NCBI GenBank assembly: GCA_015478945.1
Contig: JABUQX010097348.1
Coordinates: forward strand, 15,001 to 35,364
Direction of reading: 5' to 3'
Source of the DNA: Trachelipus rathkii
Taxonomy: Eukaryota > Arthropoda > Malacostraca > Isopoda > Trachelipodidae
Length of the DNA stretch: 20,364 nucleotides
Notes under the pieces: model-generated
Told to the model about the DNA's origin: nothing
The model's database searches: none
Seen by the model: only the letters and a program-made list of their open reading frames with translations
Shown: positions 1 to 9,109 of the stretch, piece by piece
Layout of the letters: every line of letters starts with the position of its first letter
Numbering within the stretch: position 1 is the stretch's first letter
Made by a program: the position numbers and the translations under genes

Positions 1-370
1 CCTGTTTGAAACTCCTGGTTCTCGACTAAGAACCATTCTTATTCTCATATTCTGTTCTTACATTACATTTTATTATTCTTATACAAACTCTCCAGGGCTT
101 CTCTCAACTTTTAATCCACTGCATATTCTCTCTCTACACTCTCCAAAGTCCCTTCCTAGGCACTGAATCAGAGCTTTTCTTAGAACTATGAAAGCTACAT
201 GTGCTCGTTCTGTCTTTCTATATCCGTGCTGCTCTCCCCCAGTCTGGGCTCTACTACCATTTGCTCAGCGATTTCCCTAGTAATTCTCTTTTGCCAATGT
301 TTGCCCACAAAGAAATGTTACCTGTATTGTTACATCACCCCCCCGTATGCTTTTTCCCATATATATTGAA
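1..370 (-). pseudogene. Reverse transcriptase N-terminal part (fingers/palm start), frameshifted
   Basis: Minus-strand pieces include K-R-I-T-R-E-I-A-E-Q-M and E-P-R-L-G-E (290-198), a V-A-F-I stretch at 197-186 followed in a shifted frame by D-S-V-P-R (about 169-153), which fits RT motif A, then E-A-L-E-S-L-Y-K-N-N-K (110-66) and F-Q-T-G (about 12-1), which normally precedes the L-x-Q-G-S motif. The window edge cuts the domain before the catalytic YxDD box. Several stops and frame changes interrupt it. Confidence 0.8.
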
Positions 371-1190
371 CTATGATTGACTTTCCCCACCCTCTGGTAC
401 TTCTCTCTCGTTCCAACACCTATTGAACATTTCAGAATCTTTCATTCTCTTCTCCTTTTGTAGTTCTTTGGGTTCTATCTTCTGAATCTTCCATGTGTTC
501 GTCAGAGTCCACCTCCAACTCCTCATAGTGATCTCCCCCCCTCTCATCCTCTCCCTTCCTTCACTATCTCTTCTCCTCTCATCCCCCACCTGCTCATTCA
601 CATTTAACAGTTCTCTCTGAAGTATTCCGTTTATCTCTTGTTTGTCTGTTGATCTCACTACAAAAATTCACCTTGCTTATCTTGATATGGCAAACACTTT
701 CCCTCTTGATCCTCTATAACGTTTTTGTCAGTATAAAAATCCTCTTCCTTTTTGTCCTCACATCTTCCATAATTCTTTCCAACTCTCTCTTTGCTGCCTT
801 TTCCTTTACTCTTCTTTTCACTCTCTCTGACTTACTTCCATATACTGGCCCTTGGTCTGTGTTAGTTCTAATTTTAACCACCTTTCTTCATCATACTGTT
901 TCCTCTTTTATTCCTCCTCACTTCTTCAAGTCGCACTCGGCTAAATTGTTGTCTTTTCCTCGTTACTCCTACCATCCTTTACCCAGGGTTCTCCTCTGCT
1001 TCCCCTTGTTAACTTTTTCTGTGCTCTCCCTATTCTCTCCGACTTCTCTAAATTGTTCTAGATATTAGATTTCTGACTTTATTATTTCAATATATTCCTT
1101 TTCTTGTCACACTCCTTCAGTGACTCCACTTTAATCACATTTCTATTTTCTTTATTCTGCAACATTGTTCTGGTCTGTCACCTTCCAGGT
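371..1190 (-). pseudogene. Connector between endonuclease and RT of the LINE fragment
   Basis: This is a lysine/arginine/glutamate-rich linker. A 'KVESLKE' piece near 1125-1105 and the open frame 842-714 (K-S-E-R-V-K-R-R-V-K-E-K, then E-D-V-R-T-K) match the helical connector common in RTE-like and related elements. V-C-H-I-K (about 690-675) follows in another frame. The 288-base frame 658-371 then holds E-L-L-N-V-N-E, which precedes the RT fingers in many such elements, and F-N-R-C-W-N-E-R-E-V-P-E, the usual lead-in to RT. The expected G-K-A-x-G-P-D block between the last two is not readable, so some sequence is lost or scrambled there. Confidence 0.75.
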
Positions 1191-1530
1191 TCCGCAACCA
1201 ATAAATTTATTGATCGAATTATTTGCTACTTCCAGTATCCCTTTTCACATTTGCTTGTTAGGCCTACTATCAGACGATATTAAATAGTCTATAATAGAGA
1301 TCTCTGATCGAATTTCTCTTGTGATATTGTTCCATCTATTATCTTGTGAACCTATGTGAGGTCCTCTGTTGGAAAAAACCATTCATGATCTTCATTACTC
1401 TTACTTAAACAGAAATCTATCAACATCTTTCCTGCAATATTTCTTATCTCCTCTCCATACACTGTCCCAACATTCTCTCCACCTCGTCTCTTCCCTTCTC
1501 CCCACTCTTGCATTGAAATCTACTAATAGT
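1190..1530 (-). pseudogene. APE-type endonuclease C-terminal part
   Basis: The frame I-L-L-V-D-F-N-A-R-V-G (upstream of 1500) is the aspartate/asparagine block typical of exonuclease-endonuclease-phosphatase domains in LINE elements. It is followed after a frame change by G-E-E-I-R-N...L-I-D-F-C...F-F (1474-1355) and by I-D-Y-L-I (1298-1248), the usual next two blocks. A weak N-N-S-I-D-like stretch near 1230-1205 sits where the family has its S-D-H motif, but that catalytic motif is not intact. The N-terminal half is missing because the (TA)n tract begins immediately upstream at about 1530. Confidence 0.8.
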
Positions 1531-1677
1531 ATTATATATATATATTATATATAATTAATATAATATATATAATATAGTATAATATAATATATATATATAT
1601 ATTATATATATAATAAATATATTATATATATATATTATTTATATATATATACATATATATATTATATATATATATAT

Positions 1678-1737
<60 letters not shown>

Positions 1738-2015
1738 ATATATATATATATATATAATTTTTTTTTAAAAATATATATATAATATATAGTATATATTTAT
1801 ATATATATATATATAGAGTTATATAATTATATATATATATTATATATATATATATATATGATATTAATATATATATATATATAATAATATATATATTTAT
1901 ATAATATATATATATATGATATATAATATATATATATATTATATGATATATATATATATAATATATATATATTATATACTATATATATATATATATATAA
2001 CTATATATATATGTT
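1530..2015. repeat. (TA)n microsatellite, imperfect
   Basis: About 480 bases of almost pure alternating TA with frequent TT/AA slips and one T8A5-like interruption near 1757-1770. It abuts the upstream side of the LINE endonuclease, whose missing N-terminal half would lie here, and ends just before the hAT-like terminus. Such tracts are length-unstable and sequence poorly, so the true length is uncertain. Confidence 0.97.
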
Positions 2016-2029
2016 GATAATTTTTTTGG

Positions 2030-2202
2030 AAAATGTATCGAGTATCGAGTATCGATTTTTTCCGATACATCTATAGAAAAAGCATAAAGCGATACCGATA
2101 CTCGATACATTTAGGAATTGTCTAAGCGATACCGATAACCGATACAAATGTATCGATCGATACGTATCGCCGATGCATGTATCTAGATACTGCCCATCAC
2201 TG
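2030..2202 (-). mobile_element. Terminus of a hAT-like DNA transposon, truncated
   Basis: Read on the minus strand from 2202 the sequence begins CAGTGATGGGCAGTATC, which fits the CAGTG-start terminal inverted repeats of many hAT elements. The next ~170 bases are packed with GTATCG/CGATAC words in both orientations, the subterminal repeat style of this superfamily in animals. The adjacent eight bases tatataca (2203-2210) could be one copy of an 8-bp target duplication. No partner end is seen, because the inner side fades into the (TA)n tract. No transposase is present. The family call is from recalled terminal consensus, not a search. Confidence 0.6.
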
Positions 2203-2226
2203 TATATACACATATATATATACATA

Positions 2227-2610
2227 CATCACCGTCCCTAATTATCATATTGATCAACGAACTATATGCCAACGTGGACTAAAGTTTTTTGCTAACATAA
2301 GCTAACATATCATAGTCTGAATCAAGAATATAACATACACCGAAAAACCTAACATACCTTAAACACGAATAACCAACTAACTTAACAAAGTTCAATACTT
2401 AACAACAGTGAAGTACTAGCAAAACATATAGAACTTGCCTTTCACATTTTTTTTTTTCTTTTGTTTTTAAAAAACTTTATTTATTTTTAACTTTATTTCT
2501 TTAAGTAACTTTTTGTTTTAAAAAACTTTTGTTTGTTATGTTTGTTTTTTTTGTCTATTGTTTGTTGTGTTTGTTTGTGTTTGTTTTATTTATTAATTTT
2601 TATTTATTAC
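2227..2610 (+). repeat. Extra partial copy of the palindrome's ~300-bp repeat unit plus A/T spacer, outside the palindrome
   Basis: From catcaccgtccc onward this matches 5873-6240 in the left arm in the same order: gctaacatatcatagtc, catacaccga, then the aacaacagtgaagta signature, then cctttcacat and the poly-T/A spacer. The resemblance is about as close as that between the two palindrome arms. It begins at the same CATCACCGTCCC variant that occurs once per arm, so it derives from that particular unit and not from the array at large. The hAT-like end lies just to its left. Confidence 0.85.
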
Positions 2611-2620
2611 ATCGGAAGGT

Positions 2621-2643
2621 CGTTTTCCCCGGAGGGAAAAACG
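2621..2643. repeat. Small hairpin, CGTTTTCCC stem
   Basis: cgttttccc (2621-2629) pairs with gggaaaaacg (2634-2643), with one bulged A and a four-base loop. It separates the stray repeat copy from the hexamer array. No T-tract or gene is associated with it. Confidence 0.6.
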
Positions 2644-2687
2644 AATCTGAGTGAAAATCATCCTCTAACATATGCAGTTTCTGAATC

Positions 2688-2790
2688 CAATCCGACTCGA
2701 CTCCAACTCCGTGACTCGAGCTCCGACTCCGACTCGACTCCGACTCCGGCTCCGACTCAGCTCCAACTCCGGCTCTGACTCTGGCTCAGC
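2688..2790. repeat. GACTCC-type hexamer minisatellite
   Basis: About 16 imperfect copies of a six-base unit of the form CGACTC, CAACTC, CGGCTC or TGACTC run in register. The same vocabulary (GGAGTTGACTCCGG and GGAGCC) reappears once in each palindrome end block (3134-3175 and 20156-20196), linking this flank to the element. Open frames through it on the plus strand are by-products of the 6-bp period. Confidence 0.85.
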
Positions 2791-2797
2791 TTTTGAA

Positions 2798-2942
2798 GTT
2801 TTTTTATTATTATTATTATATTATTATTTATTATGTATTATTATTATTATATTATTATTTTATTAATTATTATTATTATTATATATATTAGTAGTAGTAG
2901 TAGTGAGTAGTGTAGTAGTAGTAGTGTTAGTAGTAGTAGTTA
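2798..2942. repeat. (TTA)n followed by (TAG)n microsatellite
   Basis: (TTA/ATT)n occupies about 2803-2888 and switches to (TAG/GTA)n at about 2889-2942, just before the palindrome edge. The right arm cannot be compared here because the window ends. Confidence 0.95.
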
Positions 2943-2959
2943 GAGTTATCGTATCGGGT

Positions 2960-3300
2960 TAAAATCTGGAGGGGGTTAGATGATGCATATCCTTGTTGTA
3001 TTACGAGGATACATCCCCCCCTGGGTCCCCGAGGGGGACCTCAACCCACTTAACAATCAAAGTGTTTCGTAATGGCTGAAATTTGGTGATAGGATCAGAG
3101 TTGAGTTTCTAAAGACTTGGTATGTGAATCTGAGGAGTTGACTCCGGCACCGATGCTGGAGCCACTGCGGAGCCGTGTTAATAAACAGTCATATAACAAC
3201 AATGTTTGGGTGTTTATAAGGGTTATCGAGATCGTAGAGTTCGAATATGATGGTTTATAAGACCGTATAGGGGTTCTAGGATCTACAGATGGGATTTCCC
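2960..3300 (+). repeat. Left end block of the palindrome
   Basis: This is a mostly single-copy block at the outer end of the arm. It contains gaggatacatc followed by C- and G-runs, the hairpin at 3024-3040, the GGAGTTGACTCCGG...GGAGCC segment (3134-3175), the words taataaacagtc and gttatcgagatcgta, and agaccgtataggg near 3262. All recur in reverse complement at 20040-20364. Nothing coding is seen. Confidence 0.85.
3024..3040. repeat. End-block hairpin, GGTCCCC-GAG-GGGGACC
   Basis: A perfect 7-bp stem (3024-3030 with 3034-3040) closes a GAG loop. The mirrored position in the right arm also folds (20299-20312), though with a slightly different loop. It lies ~65 bases from the apparent palindrome edge. 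Confidence 0.7.
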
Positions 3301-4440
3301 CAAATTCTGAAATAGTTGATGTAGAAAGCTGAAACTTGATATACAATACAACCTTTTTTAGGTTGTATCTTAGGTGTATCCGGGTAAAATGACCGATTTT
3401 ACCAAATTTGGGGACAAGCCCCCAAATCTGAAATATTGGCGTAGAATGATGAAACTCGGTATACAACCTTCTAAGGATGTATCTTAGTGACCCCTGGGTG
3501 TAAAATGACTGGTGGGTGCACCTCAGACGGGGTACTCATCCCCAAAATAATCTGAAATATTGACCATAGAACAATGAAACTTGACATATATATCAGCTTT
3601 TTAGGTTGTATCCTTAGGTGTGATCCGGGTTAAAATGACGATTTTACCAAATTTTGTGGGACAAGCCCCCAAATCTAAATATTGGCGTAGAATGATGAAA
3701 CATCGTTAGCAACCTTCTAAGGATGTCATCTTAGATGACGCCCTGGGTGTAAAATGAACTGTGGGTGCACCAGTACGGGGTACTCACCCCAACAATCTGC
3801 AATATTGCATATGAACAGATGAAAACCTTGATAATACAGCCTTTTTTTTAGGTTGTATCTTAGATGTAATGCCGGGGTAAAACATGAACCGATTTTACCA
3901 ATATTTGGGGACAGAGCCCAAAATCTGAATATTGCCTAGTGAGTGATGAAACTCGTATAGCAACTTCCTGAGGATTATCTTTAGATGACCCCGGTGTAAC
4001 AATGACTGTGGGTTGCAGCCAGAACGGGGTACTCACCCCAAAGAATCTGAATATTGAGCATAGAAAACGAAACTTATTACAGCCTTCTTTAGGTGTATCT
4101 TGGATGTATCCGGGTAAAATGACCGATTTGACTAAATTCGGACCAGCCCCACAAAACTGAAATGTTGACCTAGAACGATGAAAACTCGGTATACACATAC
4201 CATACTACGCACTTCACATCTATATTATTGGGTTAAATAGCCGTCACAGCCTAAAGGGGTCTCAACCGGGAACCAAACTTGGAATATTGACCTAGAATGC
4301 GATGAAAACTCGGGATATACCTTTCATATAGTACTCATATCATATATGGGTTAAATATCCGTACACAATCCCAAAAGGGGGGTCACCAGCCCACAAAACT
4401 GAAATATTGGCGTAAAACAACGTATGTGCGTATTCATCTT
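3300..4440 (+). repeat. Satellite array of ~120-bp monomers in ~240-bp dimers, left arm
   Basis: Every monomer contains a version of atctgaaatattg, then tagaa, gatgaaactcggtatac, and gtaaaatgac. Two types alternate: one with gcaccagacggggtactcac and one with gattttaccaaattt plus gacaagccccc. Type positions marked by gatgaaac (3449, 3693, 3944, 4177) are 244, 251 and 233 bases apart. The last marker (4301) is only 124 away, so the array decays to single monomers at its inner edge. The mirrored array is 18890-20040. Confidence 0.9.
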
Positions 4441-4461
4441 GCATATGATGTATATCGAATA

Positions 4462-4676
4462 CCAAGAAAAGAAATAAAAATAAAAAATAAAAATTAAAAA
4501 TAATTAAAAAAATTAAAATAATTTCTAAAAAAATTAATAAAAATTTTATTTAAAAATTTAAATTTTTTTTAAAAAAATTAAAAACTTTTTTAAAAAAAAA
4601 TTAAAAATTTAAAAAATTTTAAATTTTTTTAAAAAAAAATTAAAAAAGTTAAAAAATTAAACATTTTTTTTTTGTC
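4462..4676. repeat. Pure A/T tract, left arm
   Basis: About 210 bases composed almost only of short A and T runs (aaaaattaaa, tttaaaaa and so on), able to pair with itself in many ways. The reverse complement is at 18650-18885. No promoter logic can be read from it. Confidence 0.9.
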
Positions 4677-4729
4677 TTACATGTTTAAAACAAAAAAATT
4701 TCTTTTTTCTTTTATGCGTAAAATTTACT

Positions 4730-4865
4730 CTTAATCCTCTGGCCTCTGGACCTCTGAGCCTCTCGGCTCTTCCCAGCCTCCAAAGCTCCCGACCTCCCCA
4801 TCTACTGATCTCTTGACCTCCGGCCTCCTCAGCTCCCCTCGCCTTACACCCCTCCCCATCTATGA
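4730..4865. repeat. CT-rich minisatellite, left arm
   Basis: Imperfect ~9-11-base units of the form cctctgg, cctctgag, cctccaaag and gacctcc. It ends in a CCCC-rich stretch followed by tgatctgttgattcatgtcata, cut here to its key words TGATCTGTTGATTC and TGTCATA. These two words also occur next to the G-rich cassettes. The long minus-strand frame through it is a by-product of the repeat. Confidence 0.8.
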
Positions 4866-5009
4866 TCTGTTGATTCATGTCATATTTTGTATAGACCATA
4901 TACACAAAAACTTTCATTTATTTTTGTTTAAATGCTTTAAACAGTTTTTGTTTTTACTAAAAATTTACGTCTTTTCATATTTATAACTTAAGAAAATTGG
5001 GTTTTTACA

Positions 5010-5070
5010 TACCCTAAACCTGTAAATCAGTAAATCAAACCACCCACCCCTCCCCCCATCCCTACCCAAA
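5010..5070. other. AATCAGTA / G-quadruplex-type cassette, left arm copy 1
   Basis: tgtaaatcagtaaatcaaac is followed by C-runs at 5043-5045, 5047-5050, 5052-5057, 5060-5062 and 5065-5067, giving a canonical four-run G-quadruplex pattern on the minus strand. The mirror copy is at 18312-18360. Confidence 0.7.
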
Positions 5071-6099
5071 TGCTGGATATTTATACATTAACATAGTAAT
5101 CTTTTTAACAAATTTTATCATAACCTTGTCTAATTATTAAATTGATCAATGATAGTAATGCTAATTTTTTTAAGTTCCCACTTAACAACAGTAAAGTAAC
5201 TAACATTGGAGTGCAGAACGGAACCTACTTAAACTTTTTCTAACATGTCCACTGATATTTTTACATTAACATAGTAAATTTAACAAAAAATGTTTATCAT
5301 AACTTGGTCCTAAATATCAATACTGAATCATTGAATATAATGCTAACGTACACAAAAGTTTTCCACATAAAGCAAATCATCGCTCATCCTTAACATAATC
5401 TAATATAACGTTACATTCACAAACCTAACACATCTTGAAAGGGGAACAAGGCTAACATACCAACCCTCCAATATCTTTTCAAAACTCAAGTGACCACCAT
5501 TGAGCGCAAGAACGTAACCTACTTACACTTTTCTAACATATAGCTGTTTTGTTTACATTAACATAGAACATTTAACAAACCTTTATCACAACGCTTGTTA
5601 ACATTAACAATGTTCCATGAATATATGCTAACCAAACATAAGAATTCACTATCAAATCCAGCTAACATATCATAAACCTGATGCACGAATATATATGTAC
5701 ACTCACAATCCTAACACATCTTATGCCTGATAAATCGCTACATTAAGCAAACTTCCAATACTAACTAACTGTAACGTAACTGCATTTGCGATACAATACG
5801 GTAACTAATTCACCACTTTTCAACATATCTCTAACATATCATTACTATTTTCGTATAACAACTGTATATTTTTATTCATCACCGTCCTAATTTCATAGTT
5901 TGATCAAACGAATATATTGCTACGTTACAAAGTTTTTTGCTTAACAAAGCTAACATATCATAGTCCTGACCAACGAATATAACATACACCGATAAAACCT
6001 AACATACCGTTAAACACGAATAAAACACTAACAATTTAAACAAAGTTCTATAACAACAGTGAAGTACACTAGCAAAAACATATAGAACGTTGCCGTTCA

Positions 6100-6245
6100 A
6101 TCTTTTTTTTCTTTTTGTTTAAAAACTTTTATTTATTTTAAACTTATTCTTTAAAATTTGTTTTAAAAAACTTTTTTTATTTTTAAAAAAAACTTTTTAA
6201 TTTTTAACTTTATTTCTTTAAAACTTTTTCTTTTTACTAAAAATT
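6100..6245. repeat. Poly-T/A spacer with CTTTATTTCTTTAAAACTTTTTG units
   Basis: Low-complexity units (key words ACTTTATTTCTTTAAAAC and TTTTTGTTTTAAAAAC) repeat about every 35-45 bases. The spacer inserts between two ~300-bp units. The mirror spacer is at 17150-17310, and the stray flank copy has it at 2445-2540. Confidence 0.8.
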
Positions 6246-6299
6246 TTACACTTTCAAGTATATACGTAATAAAAATTGATATTTTTACATAACACTCTT

Positions 6300-6445
6300 A
6301 AAACGGTTATATCACTGAATCAGTAAATCAAACACCCCTACCTCCCCCCCTTACCCATCCCAATCCTGATCTATTGGGGTATTGGGATCTAATTGGATCT
6401 TTGACATCCATCATATTTTCGAGTATCATTTGGTCAAACATTAGC
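6300..6445. other. AATCAGTA / G-quadruplex-type cassette, left arm copy 2
   Basis: ctgaatcagtaaatcaaac is followed by C-runs at 6335-6338, 6343-6350, 6354-6356 and 6359-6361, then ccaatcctgatctattggg, then a TTTCGAGTATCATTTGG word. The mirror copy is at 16985-17110. The minus strand has a canonical four-run G-quadruplex pattern. Confidence 0.7.
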
Positions 6446-6669
6446 ATTAAAAAAATTAATGTTGCTTTTTAATACTAACCCGCAATATATGCTGCATAAC
6501 AAGTTTTCACATCAATAAAGCTAACATAAATAACCATGTAAGAATATAATGTATACATCAACCTAACATATCTTAAACACGAATAAACACTAACATTAAC
6601 AAAAGTTCAAACTCACATAACAACATTAAAGTAACTAGCAAAACAATAGATTACGTAGCCTTTCACATC

Positions 6670-6850
6670 CTTTTTTTTCTTTTTGTTTTAAAAACTTTAT
6701 TATTTTACTTTATTTCTTTAAAACTTTTTGTTTTAAAAACTTTTAGCTATTTTTTAATTTTATTTCTTTAAACTTTTATTTTGTTTTTTTTTTTAAAAAC
6801 TTTTAATTTTTTAACTTTATTCTTTAAAACTTTTTGTTTTTCCTTAAAAT
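6670..6850. repeat. Second poly-T/A spacer, left arm
   Basis: Same CTTTATTTCTTTAAAAC vocabulary as the spacer at 6100-6245, with a distinctive aacttttagctatttttta step. The mirror spacer at 16555-16745 shows the same step, so the alignment of arms is secure here. Confidence 0.8.
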
Positions 6851-7339
6851 TGTTATTCTTTTTATGTTTATGAACGTAAAAAAAATTTACATTTTACATA
6901 AACTAGAAACAGTAAAACAGTAAATAACTAAAGTTTTCACATCAAATAAACTAACATATACATAACCTGTGCAAAAATAATATGTATAGCATCAACCAAC
7001 AAAACACCATACTTGGCAACAGGAAAGTAACTGCAGTTGCTTACAGCCGTAACCAATTCACACTTTTTTTTTCAAACAGATCTCTAACATATCACTAATT
7101 ATTTTACATTAACATAGTAGCATTAACAAAAATTTATCACAACATATTCGCCAACAAATATATGCTGACGTACTCAAAGTTTTTTTTCACATCAATAAAG
7201 CTAAACATATCATATCCTGAACTAGGAATATAACCCCAATGACAACACCTAACATACTATTATCGGATAAATGACTAACAATTAAACAGAAGTTATCATA
7301 CTAACAACACTCAAGTAACTAACAAATGCATACAGAACG

Positions 7340-7510
7340 AACATTACGAAGCTATGTGGTTCCTGTTTCACTAGAGTTATCAAATACAAGTTGAGAAATT
7401 GTTCAAACTCCTCCCACTTTTCGAAATATTACGCAATACTATGATTCTTGTTTGGTTCGTTACGAAACATTACGCAATACTATTGAATTGTTTGGTTTCG
7501 TACCTCTAAC
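7340..7510 (+). repeat. Special insert in the array with TTTCGAAA/ATTACG words, left arm
   Basis: The ~300-bp units are interrupted by a block containing gtttcactagagttatcaa, tacaagttgagaaattgtt, ctcccacttttcgaaa and attacgcaatac. The left arm carries a second, near-tandem copy of the attacgcaatac...gtttggttcgt segment (about 7430-7460 and 7468-7501). The right arm (15915-16085) has different sequence in place of the second copy, so the arms truly differ here. Confidence 0.7.
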
Positions 7511-9109
7511 ATATTACCGTTAATTTTACATTGACACAGTAACATTTAGCAAAATATTTATCACAACATTGGTTAATTATCATACAGACCACGAAAGTAT
7601 GCTAACAAATAAAGTTTTCAACATAAGTACAGAGCTACATAGCATCATCTAAACTAAGAAAATAATACCCAAAAAGACAAACAAAACACATCTTAAGCAG
7701 GTAATAAACTGTAACATTACAAAGTTCCACAACTAACACCAATAAAGCAACCTAAACATGTATGACAAACACGTAACCTAAATCTTCTTTTCAAGCATAT
7801 ACTCTATACATATTAACGTTTAATCTTACACTACATAGTAAATTTTAGCAAATTTATCAAACAACATTGGTTAATTATCAAACACAAACCAGCGAAAGTA
7901 TGCTAACATAATAAAGTTTCCACTATAAAGCTAACATAGCATCAACTGAACTAAGAAAATAATGCCCAAAGACAACAACATAACACATCTTAAGCAGGAA
8001 TAAGCAGTCAAAATTAACAAAAGTTCCAAACTTAACACCAGTAAAGCAACTGACATGGTATGCAAAAACGTAACCTAATCTACTTTTTAAACATAACTCT
8101 AACATATTTAACGTTAATCTACACTAACTAGTAAACATTTAGCAAAATTATCACAACATTGGGTTTAATTACAACAGACCAGCGAAAACGTATGCTAACA
8201 TAAATAAAGTTTCCACATTAAATAAAGCTAACATAGCATCAACTGAACAAAGAAAATAATGCCCAAAGACAAACATAACACATCTTAATCAGCGCACTAT
8301 AGCAAGTCCAACATTAACAAAAGTTCACACTTAAACCAAGTAAACGCAACTATGACATGGTATGCAAAACTAACCTACTCTTACTTTTCAAGCATAACTC
8401 TAACATATTATACGTTAATCTTAACACTAACACAGTAAGCATTTAACTAAAAAATTTCTCACACATTGGTTATTATCATTACAGACCAAAGCGAAAGTAT
8501 GCTAACGTAACAAAGTTCCACATTAATAAAGCTAACATAGCGTAACATGAACTAAGAAATAATGCACAAAGAAACAAACCTATCACAACTTACAGCCACA
8601 TAAAAACTGTTAAACTAGTAACAAGTGTCACACTCAAAAACAGTAAAGCAACTAACATGACATGCAAAGCGTAACCTAAAATCTTACTTTTCAAGCATAA
8701 CTCTAACATATTAACATTATTTTTACAACACTGAAACAGTAACATTTAACTAAAAATTTCTCACAACATTTTAATCATTATACTGATCAACGAATTTACT
8801 CTAACGTAACAAAGTTTCTTCACAATTAATAAGCTAACATTAGCATCATATGAACTAGGAAATAATGTACAACGACAAACCTAACACATCTTACGCCCTA
8901 ATAACTGTTACATTAACAAAGTTCCACACTTAATAATCTAGTAAAGTACTACTTTACATACAAAACGACCTGTTCATAAACTTTTTCCAAGCACATCTCT
9001 AGCATATTAACTTTAATCTTACATTGACACAGTAACATTCTATCAAAAAACTGTCTTCAAACATAGCCGTAACCATGCATAATACCGTAACTGAGTAAAT
9101 ACGATAGAA

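Larger units (their letters stand above)
1..1530 (-). pseudogene. Degenerate non-LTR (LINE-type) retrotransposon fragment: APE endonuclease, connector, start of RT
   Basis: Read on the minus strand, this stretch carries the second ORF of a non-LTR retrotransposon, the protein that nicks target DNA and copies element RNA in place. Recognisable pieces lie in the normal order but in different frames: V-D-F-N-A-R-V-G (1523-1500), a 40-codon frame with G-E-E-I-R-N and L-I-D-F-C (1474-1355), S-I-I-D-Y-L-I (from 1298), a basic connector (842-714), E-L-L-N-V-N-E and a proline-bearing V-P-E stretch (658-371), and RT pieces down to F-Q-T-G at base 1. The RT catalytic YxDD region and the 3' end lie outside the window. 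Motifs survive well despite at least six frame changes, so some breaks may be sequencing errors. Both endonuclease and connector suit RTE-like or related APE clades; the clade is not settled. Copy is non-functional as read. Confidence 0.85.

Noticed and set aside
649..1068. 139-codon plus-strand open frame, hydrophobic and leucine-rich
   Set aside because: It is antisense to the LINE connector. The complement of a K/R/E-rich coding strand reads as L/F/S-rich, so the membrane-like look is an artefact.
2001..2225. 74-codon minus-strand frame over the GTATCG-rich block
   Set aside because: It lies in the subterminal repeats of the hAT-like end, with no transposase motif.
2533..2866. Two overlapping plus-strand frames with (S/D/T/P) or (R/L) repeats
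   Set aside because: They are translations of the hexamer array and microsatellites; the 6-bp period keeps frames open.
3095..3466. 123-codon minus-strand frame in the outer satellite (and 3860-4198, 19126-19409)
   Set aside because: The frames follow the ~120-bp repeat, change register between monomers and arms, and differ between copies. The repeat happens to have few stops on the outward strand. A coding satellite is not excluded but nothing supports it.
4657..4917. 86-codon minus-strand frame and its mirror at 18506-18718
   Set aside because: Both run through the CT/GA minisatellite and the A/T tract; low-complexity translation with no family resemblance.
7923..8105. 60-codon minus-strand frame inside the ~300-bp array
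   Set aside because: Not open in neighbouring units or in the mirror unit; chance opening.
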